DNA from: Xiphophorus maculatus
Taxonomy: Eukaryota; Chordata; Actinopteri; Cyprinodontiformes; Poeciliidae
Length of the DNA: 64,000 nucleotides
Direction: 5' to 3'
NCBI RefSeq assembly: GCF_002775205.1
Contig: NC_036462.1
Location: forward strand, 32,603,114 to 32,667,113
The notes beneath the pieces were generated by a model that saw only the letters and a program-made list of their open reading frames with translations, did not search any database and was not told where the DNA came from. How positions within the stretch are numbered: the first letter of the stretch is position 1; each line of letters starts with the position of its first letter. Below are positions 23,378-35,653 of the stretch, piece after piece. The position numbers were made by a program, and so were the translations under genes.

Positions 23378-26300
23378 ATACATGCAAACAACGCACAAAA
23401 AAACCCCTAAAACTTGCACATACTGTAAGCTTGCATGCAAAAAAACTTGATGAACTTGATGAACATCACCCGTATGCCTGAGTCTGACAGCGGACATCTA
23501 CAATAAAAGGGTTGATCTCCCGAAGGGCTCTGGATGACGAGTTCTTGTCAGAATCTCACCCTCAGGATATCAGGACGCTGTTTTACTGTCGGCACAGCAG
23601 CAGCATGTAAATCCTGAGTCTTGCTGTCACCACGGAACACAGACCTCTTCATCTCAATCCCCAACATGCAAAAAAAAAAACAAAAGAAAAGAAAAAACTC
23701 TGACCAATGATAGATCCAGCCTCACAGGCTCCAACGCTACTTAATCTTACCTAACACCTGAGTCCTACCACTTTTATTAATATTCTTATTGTTAACAAAC
23801 GATGCAGTTGGTATGATTTGATATCTGTTCTATGTGTACGGCAAGTCCTCATTATTTTCAATGGGGACGTAAGCCCTTTTGTTTTAAAAAAAAAAAAAAA
23901 GCACAAAAACCCCACACATCCAAACAAGCCGAGAACGAATGCTTAATCTCCAAGTGCTGTTGAATTAACTTTAAAGTCATGTCTTGTGTTTTTGGTTAAA
24001 TGCATTTTTTCTTCTCTGTTGTTATGCTTCATTACTGTAGCAAACGAGACTCTGGTTTTACTTCAGGGGACTGGACCTAAATTCTCTTTTAGCGCAGACT
24101 CCAGGTCTTGGTTTGAAGACGCGCTCCCAGTGTTTGCTGTCCCTCATAAATTTTGTCAAAACTTAACAGACCGGAAGATAGTCCATCAAGGTTTTGCTCA
24201 TTCAGTGCAGTGGGAAATGTTTTCACCTTTTTCCTAATAATATCGAACGTGCACGTTCAACATCCTTAGAGTCCACCACCACTGGTTTATCTTTAACCCC
24301 TTTTAGATTCATTGTTGTAAAATTTGCCTTAATGTGCCTGTTGATGCATATTTCACTCGCACCACGGATCACTTTGAAAGCACTTTGCTGCCATTTAGCA
24401 TTCAGATTAATTCCCAATTATACCTAGTTTAGGCTTGTTTGCATACTAAATATCTTTCGGATACAAATATCTACTTAATTTAGCACCTGCTTGACAGAAA
24501 ACACACAAAGAGTTTATATTTTTTTTTATGATAATCGGTTCAGGCAGTAGCAGGTTAAATATTGGAATAGCACGTGTTTGGTGCCTGTATTCAGAGAAAA
24601 ATCCAGCCTTTCTGAGATAAAACATGGATATGTTTTTGTTTGAGCACCTGAGAGTTTAGTGTGGAATGCTTAAGGTCAGGGAAGAAGCTTTTTTATGAGA
24701 TTAGGTTCCTTGTTTGTTTTCTTTTCCAGGGAAATCCTATAAAACAAAGAAAACTCAATACGATGCTATGCATAGCAGTTAATCTTCAGAGTTGATTTCA
24801 GTGATGGGCTCAAAGGTTCAAAGGTAGTTTGATGGAAGCATTTAACTGTCAGAGCTTGGAAATAAATTCAGAGGGAGTATCTCCTTTATAAATGGGGAAA
24901 AGTTATTGTTATGACAAGATGCAAAGCTCATTATGACGAGGTTAATATCTCATTAAAACCAAAATATCTTCTCTTTTAAGTAATAAAGGTCATAACAACA
25001 TGTCTTTTACATATCTAGAGGAAAATCATAGTGAGCCCCTTCAGGCCTTTTTAGCAAGTTGTAATTTGTCAGAGGAGCATTTTTTTTTCTTCCCGTTAAA
25101 TTGAGTAACTTTCTTATTATAGCTTGCATCTTGTTAAAACAAGAAATTTTCTCATCAAAGCGAGAAACTTTCACAACTTTTATTGCTCCTGAATTTATTT
25201 CCTAGCTCTGGCAGTTAAAACATTTCCGTAGATCTGGGTGTTAAATCGTGCCTTTCTTAAATTGCTAGGACATGCTGACACAGTGCTTCATTAGTCTGAC
25301 AGCAGATGAAAGATTCCGAGAGCTTATATTCTGTGTGGAAACATAGGCCATTGTTGGTGGCATACTAATTAGTATTTGTTTTTTTTACTTTTAAGTAATT
25401 TGGTCAGGCATGGGTTGGTCACCAGTATCAAAGCAGACCCACGTTTTAGAAAGTAACCGTTCAAAACCACAAAGATTCCTCATCGTACCGTTGCCTTGTG
25501 CTTAAAAGTTCTTCTGCTGTGTAGAGCAAGGAGAAATGCAGAGCTGGAAATCTACAGTCACATAAGTAGCAGGCAGTGAAGATGTGGGAACTAAGCAGCT
25601 CGACACATAACTCTTTTTAAAGCAACACTGTTTTAAAACTCCAGCTGTAAAAGTACATTTTAGCTACAATGTTTAAACAAAAGCAAATAGATCATTTCAG
25701 TTTAAAATGATCTAACTACAGTGAAGCTGTCATATTTATATTTTATTTACCATGAGAATCTTGTACCAGCTTCTGGCTAGTTTAAAGGTTGGTTTTTCCC
25801 TCTGTTTTTGAAGTCACAAAATGAGCAACGTTTAATTTTTTTCAGTAGCTTTTTTTTTAAAACACCAACTTATAAAATCCATTTGCTCCAATGAAATTGC
25901 CTGAAATAGCTTTACTGTGCTACGGGAACAAAGAGGAAGAGTCCAGCAACGAGCTAGCTAACAAAGCTCATGTTGCTCTATAGACAATGATAATTCCTTC
26001 TGCTGCTATAAAGCTCTTTTCAATATAAAAGATGGGTTATAGACTGTTAAAAGACTGCAAGACATCTTTAAAGTAACTCATGGGACTCATTGTATTCTTA
26101 GCAACTGCTAGCTAGAAGCAGCTGGGTGTTTTACTTTTTAGAAAACTTTTACCTCTTTCAATATTGTTTCTACTAAGGTGATGTCACTCTACACAACATG
26201 CTAACACGAGGGTACGTTAAAAAATGTAGTAACTCAGAACTCCAAACTGGGGGACTTTTTTTTGACAATGCTAAGTCGTTAGCATCAGCAACAACCCATG

Positions 26301-26407
26301 TTGTCAAAAATAAACCATTTTTGAGAGAATATAATAAACCTTGACGCATAAAAGATACTAATTATACAAAGAACTTATAACAAGAAACCAGTGATAGTGA
26401 AGTAACA

Positions 26408-26448
26408 TTTTATTTATTTAACTCAGTGATACAGTTAAATAAATAAAA
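26408..26448. repeat. 16-bp stem hairpin in putative 3'UTR
   Basis: TTTTATTTATTTAACT, loop CAGTGATAC, then AGTTAAATAAATAAAA. In RNA it would present ATTTA-type AU-rich sequence inside a stem. Confidence 0.85.
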
Positions 26449-28180
26449 GTTGTTTTTTTGTTGTTGTCCTATTCGATGAACAGTGCCATTTTTTGTTGTC
26501 TTTTTTTTTTTTCTCGTGTAAAACGTAAATAGGATCTTCTAACATTCATCTGTATGGTATGGGATGAATCTGAACTCTTGGATGAAGTTTATTTAAGGAC
26601 AAGAATCTTCACTAGTGTTTTGCTGTTCCACTTTAGCATATATATATATATATTCTTCTTCCCACCCTACACAAACGGCCTGTCATCAGATCAGCTCTTC
26701 CTGTCTTTAATGGCCTGTGGTTGTTATCTATTTGGACAGGCTTCCAAGTAGAAATTATGTTGGAGGAGAAAGCATCATGTGATGTTTTACTTTTAATTGT
26801 TTGTTGTTGTTTTTCTTAACGGGGCCAGCAAAAAGCACAAGCAGAGCACAAAGTGCGAATGTGCAAAAATTGATTTTAATTGTTAAAAATCCTTTGCTTT
26901 GTGGTCTTAAAGATTTTTTTTTTTAATGTCAGGTGTTTTTGAGCTTGGTTTTTTAATTTTTTATATTCCATTTCTTTGTCCTAATCTTTTTATCTCTCAG
27001 AGATGATTGTTTTGTGTTCTTAAATGAAATCGAGCATACAACTACTTTAAGCAAAGAGCAACCTTTTCTGTGCCATCCGAATGCATCAATGTACTGTAGT
27101 TAGCAAATCCACCACCAGATGGCACTGCAAGGCTTAACTTACATAAAGAACTTGTTCTCCGTATTCAAATTGCCCACCCAGAGACATGGCTGCCACTTTG
27201 CCTTTGGCTTTTCATCCTTCCATCTATCTCTATCCGTTTGTATCCTTGACACTCTTTATCAAACCAATGCCAGCATTTTTTCTCTTCTTCAACGAAAAGT
27301 TGTGTATACTTCTATAAAAAGGCAAGAAATGCTACATCTATTTATTTTTTAGAAGCACACAAAGCAAATTGTACATACTATATTTATTCTATATGTAAGG
27401 TTGTTTATTTTGTCATTTTCTTTGGGCTGAGTCCATTTGTCATCAGTGTTGTCAGATTTCCTATCTGCAAATGGCCATTGGCCAGCATTTTGGTTCTCAT
27501 TGTAATATGACAGCAGTGAGCTTAATGACTATCACAGTGCCTAATAGGAGTCGTCACATGAACAGATTACACACAGAAATGTCCCTCCTGAAATGAGAAA
27601 CACACCTGTCGATGAAATGAGACGGTCTTAATCTGTCAGAGCCAAGCTCAACTTTTAGAGTAACCAATCAGGAGTTACGTAAGCCACAGAGTAGTGTTTG
27701 TTTAATTAGATTGGATAAATAAATGATGTACAGTGTGATTACTGCAATGTGTGAGTGTGAAAATGACTGCGGCCACGGATAGCAGAGGTGTGACCATCGC
27801 TTTTTGTTCATGTGGCACAGCAGACATCTGGGAAACACTAGAAGTGAGCTTCCAAGATAGAAAGTAGACATTGTTCCAAAAGCAATCTAATAACACTCAC
27901 CACCCAGCTTCTGCTTTGTATAACCAAGTGCTTTAAACTATTGAGCCCTAACAGGGAATCCCACTGACAGGCCGCCAGCATCCGCAGCCAGATCGAGCTG
28001 TTGAACCGTAATGTCCACATTACCGTAATGTCCACTCTATTCTACCTGTAGGGAATACTGATGTAGACAAATGCAGTCTTGTAATGTCTGACGTCTTTTA
28101 CATGTTTGTCTTCTAAAAAGCCCCCCTTCTGTGAGGCAGGAGGAAGGCTTTCTCTCTGCAGGACATTGTAATTTGCTGGA

Positions 28181-28190
28181 AATAAATAAA
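28181..28190 (+). terminator. Candidate distal polyadenylation signal for slc41a1
   Basis: Two overlapping AATAAA hexamers, with a G/T-rich element about 25 bp downstream. Another AATAAA sits at about 28566. Confidence 0.45.
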
Positions 28191-28235
28191 TGACTATATT
28201 ATTTCATACAGTTGCTTTGTTTGTGTTGTTCTTTT

Positions 28236-28273
28236 GTCAGATCCGGATCTGACCAAATGACATTTGGTCAGAT
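28236..28273. repeat. Two overlapping palindromes
   Basis: GTCAGATCC/GGATCTGAC (28236-28253, no loop) overlaps ATCTGACCAAATG, loop A, CATTTGGTCAGAT (28247-28273). The shared segment is the ATCTGAC word, used by both. Confidence 0.92.
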
Positions 28274-29230
28274 GTCGTTCAAAATGGCAATTTGTGCTCC
28301 CTTACATTTTTGCTGGGTTAACTTATGAATATAACAATTCAACTGTTTATTGGAACAAGCGCTCAGGCCTGGTTTGTCTCGTCAGCAGGGCGGGGCAGCA
28401 GGAGGGAGACACGTGCTGCTTAAAAGCTGTTAGAGCACACCGCTTTGAAGAGTTAACTTTGATTTATTCTTTTGACTCACCTTAGATTTGTTTTAGCTCT
28501 AATGATCGATGTCTATGTAAATGTTCTTTGGTAACATTTATTGTTTTTGTTGCTTGGGTTTATGTAATAAAGGCTTGTTTCTTGTTTTCTGATTACTTTC
28601 CAGGGTCCGTCCTGTAAATCACTCAGGGTTTTAAAAGCCTGCTAGTTGATGTCACTGTGTAATGCTGATGGTCGTATATGTGACCTAAATAAATCCACCT
28701 AAAATGTCCTTTTATTGGTTAAATTCCATCCAAACGTCACGTATCCTTAACTTTTGCTAGTAGTGTATCCCAAAAGAATTCAATGTTTCCTGTGTGACTG
28801 TAAATAACTATCAATTTATCCTGTTTGGGTTTTTTCCCCCATTTACACCTCAAGAAATCGGTTGTTGGAGACATTCAGGAGACCCGTTCATCCTGGTAAC
28901 AAATCTGGTCATAACAACAGAACTAGTTGTTACAGAGTCCGTCTGCCGGTTGGTTGGAGGCTCGGTCCTCATAACTGAGACTCGCTCTCATCCTGCAGCC
29001 CTGCTCACCATGTCATCAGCTCATTTTACTTTTCTACTTTCAGCTAATGTTTTGAAAATGTCAAATGTTTCTTAGCTAGTTGACATGTTGACTACGCTTG
29101 GTTTCCACAAGAAGCGCATCGACACAATGACATAAGTAGATCTGCTTTATTGACTGAGCAGCCAAGGACTGAGGTAGGTTACAAGGAAGTTCAGAAACCC
29201 AAAATGCATACATGTACATAATTAGAACTC

Positions 29231-29236
29231 TTTATT
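29231..29236 (-). terminator. Candidate efcc1 polyadenylation signal
   Basis: TTTATT on +, AATAAA on -, about 150 bp past the efcc1 stop. A second copy is at 29146-29151. Confidence 0.45.
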
Positions 29237-29384
29237 TCTACACAAGTGCTCTATGTAAATATTATTTTTATATAATTAGATACATGTAAAATAGCCGTTT
29301 GGATTAAGTAGGCATATTTAAGGTTAACAGTGTAAACATGTCAGTATTATATGCAATAAAACAGGAATGACAGAGGTTAGCTTC

Positions 29385-29566
29385 TTAACCGGAGATGAGC
29401 AGAGAGTTAATATTGTTCGTTTGACGCCCTGCAGGTGGATGCAAATGTTTCTCTCCATTCTGCCCTCCTCCCTCGTCCTCCTCCCCTTTTCCTTTGGGAA
29501 GGTCGCTGGGGGTCAAGTGGATGCTGAGGCCGTCAGCGCCAGCGGCCTGCAGGGCCTGGGGTTGAC
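29385..29566 (-). CDS. efcc1: efcc1 terminal coding exon
   Basis: Encodes GQPQALQAAGADGLSIHLTP and a Gly/Glu-rich run, ending NINSLLISG and TAA. Acceptor GTGCAG. Confidence 0.75.
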
Positions 29567-32500
29567 CTGCACAGATCAGCAAAAAGGTTTAGCAAATGAG
29601 CAACACTAGAACAGGAAAAGAACTGAGTGCAGAGCAGAAATACCAGCTTCAGCTTTGCTGCGGATACCAAGACTATCCACCACCATTTTCTCCAGGACCG
29701 TGCGTGACACATTCTAAGGGAAAATCCAGAGTCTGACTCAGTGATGAGGATCAAAGAACAGACAGAAGAGGCTGACAAATTGTAATCAGTAATCTGAATG
29801 GACTGATAAGAGTGATGCACTGAGCTCCCAGTTTTCCTTTCCATGTGTCGAGAAGGGACAAGTGGATAATCTCATTATCCTCTCGTGTGTGTGTGGTGTG
29901 TTGAGAGCGATCCCGTCCACTCGGAAGGATGTCGGAACCGCTCCAACCTCAAATCTGGGGCGTTCGTCACATTGGATTGTCCTGGCCTGATATCGTACTG
30001 TGTGTCATGTTCCTCGAGGACAAATGACAATGCTGCCTGTTGCATGTGACAAGTAGCCAATCAGAAAGCGAGTTGATGGGATCACAGACACAAACTGAAG
30101 ACGACCAAAAACAACTGCCACGGCGCACCAGAAAGTCCAGCGGACATCAGAGACATCTTTGTGTTGTTTTTTCTCTTAAGTACAGTCCACAAACTAATCG
30201 CCATTGCTTCTTCTTCGTTCTGTTCACTCTGAACTCACATTTGGTCTCCAGAGGTTTTCTAAGACTGAATGTTGGTGAGTGAATTTGCTCCTGCCATGTG
30301 GCTCGACACCACACACACGACAAAAACCTGTCATACTTAAGATTTTTGTCATCGTTCGCCTCGTCTCTCAGGTTTTGAAAATCGGCCAACAATTTCAAAC
30401 TCTTGAAGTGTCAGCCTGGCGTTCCAGAGAGCGGCACAAAGGCGCTGGATGGCATTTGGTGGCGGTCATTTGGTGGCGGTCATTTGGTGGCGGTCATTTG
30501 GTGGCGGTCATTTGAGGCGGGGGATTGCACTGTGCAGCGGCCTGGCATGTGGCTGGCGCAACGATGTTCAGGTGACCCTTAACCTTTACGTCTTGCACCT
30601 CAGGCACTGTAGGAGCCATGTATACATTTTTGGAACTTCACACAAAATGTTATTTCGTGTTGACATTACACAAAATATTATAATATATTTTGTGTTATTT
30701 TGAGTTTCATTTGTTGCCATTTGAAAAAGATAAGCATCTGTAATTATATCATGTTTAAGCTTATTACGTGGTGCCTTCTGATTGGTTAGTGACTCATTCG
30801 TTTATGAAAGATGAAAGCACTTGCTCATTGTAGAAGTCTGGCACCTGGAGAGCAACACAGTCCTTTGACCGTCACTTTCTATTTGTTTTGAATCTGTTTG
30901 TTATTTTTATTTCCTTTTATTAAGTCCAGTAAAGACTTAGAGATAACCATCAGACTCAAGACCTCCTTTTTTTTTAGAAGAAATGTGTTGCGTACAAAAG
31001 AGCTTTAAGGGACTAGACTAGTGAGAGCTTGCCGCACTTACATGCACAAAGTTTAAACATTAGTCATTCTCTAACCTCTATACGCTGTTCCTTATGTACA
31101 AACACACAATACAACCAGCTGACGTCATTTAAAAGAGCCGCTACTGTATAAATGAAAGACCGGAAACGACCCACATGGAAAGCAACAGGAAGTGAACTGG
31201 CAGGTCAAACACTAGATGGCGCTGTGAAGCTGTATGAAGAGCATCTCTGTCCCTCCCTGTGGGATAGTGGGTTTGTTTGTGCGTGTGTGAGCACCGTGTT
31301 GCGCAGCTGTAGCAGCAGGGTGAGTGAATCTGTGAGTTTGTCCTCCAGCAGAGACAGACGTGTCCTCTCCGCCTCGTCCTCAGGCCTCTTTGGAGACACA
31401 CACGCACGCACCCCCCCACACGCACACACACCGCTCTGTGTCCTGTCCTGTTGGTCACAGTTAAAGTTGTAAATGATGTTGAACTTCAAATACTTATTCC
31501 GTCCATCCCTATTAATGTCCCGTTTTATAGTCATTGTCATGCTTAATGACGTCGTTATCAGAGCCATTTAGGACAAATAGCTCTGATAACGCTGATTCTA
31601 ATCAGGTTGTGATCACAACTGCATGACCTTGAAGGTCATGCATGCAAATTCAGAATACCAGTAATAGATCTGGCATACTGTGACTGCCCTTAATACATAC
31701 AATTATGTTTGAATGTTTTCCTGGTTAAGATGCTACAGCTAACAGAGTGCTGGGTACTTTGCAATGAAGAAGAAAAAAGGGCAGCCAACCATATTTAGGA
31801 TTATGGTGATCAATACTTTTGCCTAGGTTTGGCTTTTAGCTGACTTTAGGTAATAACCACTCACCTTTACCTTTCCAAAGCCTCCGCATCCGTTTTTCTC
31901 CCCTTGGCTTGGCCCCGTCCCGCTGCAGCAGTCTGTGCCGTGTGAAGTAGAGCCAGGGCGCTTTAGGAGCTCCAAGCGACTCGGAGAGAGAGGACGATGG
32001 ACTGTGTTGTTCTGACATCTGGAAGATCACAGGTGGCATCGGATCCCTCTCTACACAAACATTCGGCTATGAACAACAGAGCAGGACGGTGACAGACCCT
32101 TCGCCGCAGCCGGGACTGCGTGAGGCGACGCTCTTCTCCTTTGAGGAGCAACAGTTTCCCGTCTCCTCCAGACTCCCGTCGTCTTCCTCTTCGTCGGAGG
32201 CGGCTCTCCCTTCCACCGCCCGCTGCAGACCCTCTGCATCTGGGGGAGAATGAGCTGGAGTAAAACCTTCAGGCGTGCCGTGTCCGCAGCTGTCCGCGGC
32301 GCTCCAGCTGTCTCACCACTCGGGTCCTCAGGTTGACTCGACTGGCTCTCAGAGAGGCAGGTGCAGCCGATTCTGCTGGAGACAGAAACAACGACAACGA
32401 CCATTTAGTGGCCAAGGGCAGAAATGTTTTGACATAACGCATCGATCTTTCAGAGTCTTGCTCACTTCCGATCACTTCACTTGGAGAAATGTTCCCTGAT

Positions 32501-35500
32501 TTCAAAACTTTTGGCTGAAGTCTCCAGTGTGGCAGCAGAGCCAGAGAGATTTTATCTTCCAGATCAACAACAAAACACCTGAAATATTTGATTACACATG
32601 AGCGGGTGTGCAAAATCGGGTCCATGAGGACCAGGAGGAAGTTGTGAGACTGTCGGGCCACAGCAGACGAATCATTCATAATTTGAGTGAAGTTGGTTCA
32701 TTTCACTGTTTACATGAAGTCACTCAAAACACAATCAGTGTCACTGCGGAGAAAAAGTTACTTCCATTCATCTGCTTGATGTGTAAAGGCACGATGTGGA
32801 TCCTCTGCTCAGCTTGTTGAGCCGAATGAAAATGAAATAAAATTGAATATACTGTGTGCCCTTAATATCATTTTGAAAACCGGCGGGTAAAAAAACCCAT
32901 TATAAACTGATTGAGAGAAAATGACGGACAACGATCAAGTCTAGCAGGGTTTCTGTCAGTATATTATAAGCCTGGCAGCCCACCAGGCTTTACTACCTCC
33001 CTCTCACCCCATCCACATCAGGCTAAGAATCATATTTACTTTAAATATGTTTTTTGTTGTTTTTTTACACCAGTAACAGTGACATTAAAAACAGATTTAG
33101 CTATATTTGAAGCAGTGAACTGGGTGCGAGGCGGTGTGCACCGTTGGCCTTTGATGCCTGCTAGTGCACCTCTGAATTTTGTATCTTTTAACGTAAAAAC
33201 TGTGTTTTTATGCTGGGCTGCCCTGTCGCCGCCACCACTGGCCTACTGCAGCCTCTGAGGCAACCTGACTGCTTTCAAGGAGTGAGGACTTGTAGAAGTC
33301 AGAGAAGGACAGAGGCAAATGAAGTGTAACTGGATCTTGAAACACGCCCAGACACAGAACTCTCCTGCTCACCCGGCCGAACCCGGCGCCGTACCTGTAC
33401 CGCAGCAGCTCCGTCTCCAGCTGGGTGATCTTGGACTGGAGCTGCGGCACCAACCGGGCCTGTTCCTGGATCAGCCGGACCTTCTGCAGCCCCACGTTGA
33501 GAGCCTCTCTGGCTTCCTCCGCCCGCCTCCTGTCAGCATCACAGATCATCACAAATTTCCAATAAATTCACTTTTTTTTTTTTCTTTCTTACATTTCTGA
33601 ATATTTAGAGCACCTGATCTGGCTGTTCTCCCTCCTCAGGGACGACTCCGACCCCTGCAGCTTGCGAACTTCCTGGTACGCCCACTGCAGCTCTTCCTCC
33701 AAACGCTCATTGAATTTGATGGCCTCCTCTAACTGCCCGTCACGTGACGACCGAATCAGTTTCAGTTCCCTCAGCAGGGGGTCTCTGATGTCCCACCTCC
33801 TCTGTCCCTTCCTCGTCCCGTCAGGCTGGCTTTTAGGCCTGTCGGTTTGTCCCGGTTTCACCTGCTTGAGCTCGCCGCAGGGTGTGGGAACAGAAAGGGT
33901 GGCCCCTTGGCTGCAGGGGCCGGCGGGGGGCCGGCTCCTCTCCCGTCTGAGAGCGACCTCCAGGGCCAGACAGCGAGCGTCGCTCCCCTGCAGAGCAGAG
34001 CGCAGGTCCTCAACCAGCTCCCTGAGAGCGCCGACCTCGTCTGGAGAAGACGCTGCGTTAAGAGTTCAAGTTCACTATAAGTCAGCGTGAAGAAATTTCA
34101 CTTAAGAAAATTTTAAAAAATGGAGATACCACCATGACTTGTCCAATAAAAGCAATACATACATTTTAAAAAATAAGGGAAACTGAACACTTAATTACTG
34201 ACTGAAATTCTCCCCTGGTGCTTTTCGCCGATCATTTACAAAATATCTGCAACTGACATAAAACTAAACTGTAACGTCACAGGAAAGTTGAATTATTCAG
34301 CAATTAAAGAAAAACTCAATTAAAGTTTCATTACACATAAAATGATATCTGCAAGTCAAACTTCTAAACGATGAACAGACTGAACTTGTATACAGTGTAT
34401 CACTTTGTCAATCACTTGAGGTCACATTCACAACTTGGGGTTTAGTGCCTTGCTCAGGGGACGTCAAGATCTAACCAGAGAAAGATGAAATCGAACCTAC
34501 AACCTTCCGATCACAAGATGACTATTCTATCCACAGAGCTACAGTCAACGCTTAAATGAAACCTAACACAAAATTTAAGATAAAATTTAAGACAGAGAAA
34601 ACTACAAATACAACAGTTTGTTGGGGGATCCTGCTGTATTCCAATCAATCAGAGCAAAAAGTGACATTTTTGAAGGTTTGTTTGCGGCTCTCCCCTAAAT
34701 GTTTGGGGGTTTTGCACAGAATCCACTTAGCCTTGTAAGGGTTCACAATAAAAGTGAGGCAGTAGCGAAAGCAAACGTTAAACGGCCAACTGAGGATGAA
34801 TTTGCACTTATCCATGACAGATGCAAAAAATCAAGCTATCTAGCAAGCAAAGGTATATTAGTAGCTAGTAACATGTTCTGTCACCTTGAGGCAGAACATA
34901 GTGACAATGTCTGCATGCAAATCTAACTTCTGCTTGAAAGGGAAGTCTTGTGAGAATAAAAGAATCTACATAAATGAGAATATACGACACCAGCGTTTTC
35001 CCCAGTGTATTAATAGCCTGGCGGGCCACCAGGCTTTACTTGTGCTTATTTGTTTAAGTCTTTTTAAAATGTTTGCATTTTTTTTTAAGGCTTTATAGTT
35101 GGTGTTCAGGTATTAATCTTCCAATCTTTCATTACTTGATAACACATAATTATCAAGTGATATTTTCAAATTTCCTGTCAACTTCAAACATTTGTTTACT
35201 CAAAAACTCGACGGCCGTCATGACCAATATGTTATACGGCACACTTCTATTCACATTAAGGAATATAGAAGTGTTAGAACGGCCCAGTCAAAGTCCACAC
35301 CTAAATTCAACTGGAGGATTTGAGCATTGAAGATCCCTGAAGTTCTCCATCCAAGAAACCTGAGCTGGATCTGAGTTGTAAATAATAACAATTCTGGGTA
35401 AACAAACTCACTGTAGAACAGAGACATTCAATAAATAGTCTCCCAGGAGCACGAGTAGTTCTATATGAATCCTGCCACACTTTTCCGATTTAGTATTTAT

Positions 35501-35615
35501 TTATTAAATGTATTTGTTGTTGTTGTTGTTGTTGTTTTTAGATTATTTGAAACAAATGTGTAAAATCATGTGCTGGCCACATAAAATTCAAATAAACGTC
35601 ATAACATTTAATATG

Positions 35616-35653
<38 letters not shown>

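Larger units (their letters stand above)
23378..28210 (+). other. slc41a1: Probable slc41a1 3'UTR and downstream region
   Basis: No coding exon is seen. A proximal AATAAA lies at 23502. A stronger-looking site is the doubled AATAAATAAA at 28181-28190, followed by the G/T-rich TTGTTTGTGTTGTTC. The block is AT-rich with long T runs and few recognisable transposons, as in a long 3'UTR. The UTR end is inferred only. Confidence 0.45.
28211..29384. other. Convergent intergenic region and efcc1 3'UTR
   Basis: The space between convergent slc41a1 and efcc1. It holds the overlapping hairpins at 28236-28273, a + strand AATAAA near 28566 and two - strand polyadenylation hexamers (29146-29151, 29231-29236). 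No gene seen. Confidence 0.5.

Noticed and set aside
30453..30520. Minisatellite as CRISPR-like repeats
   Set aside because: Units are contiguous 14-mers with no spacers.
31141..31458. 105-codon - strand frame over efcc1 exon 7
   Set aside because: Out of frame with the leucine-rich coil encoded at 31295-31387; Cys/Val-rich from the GT tract.
34430..34555. Possible functional tRNA gene
   Set aside because: A- and B-box-like words are present but the cloverleaf arms do not pair and a SINE body follows.
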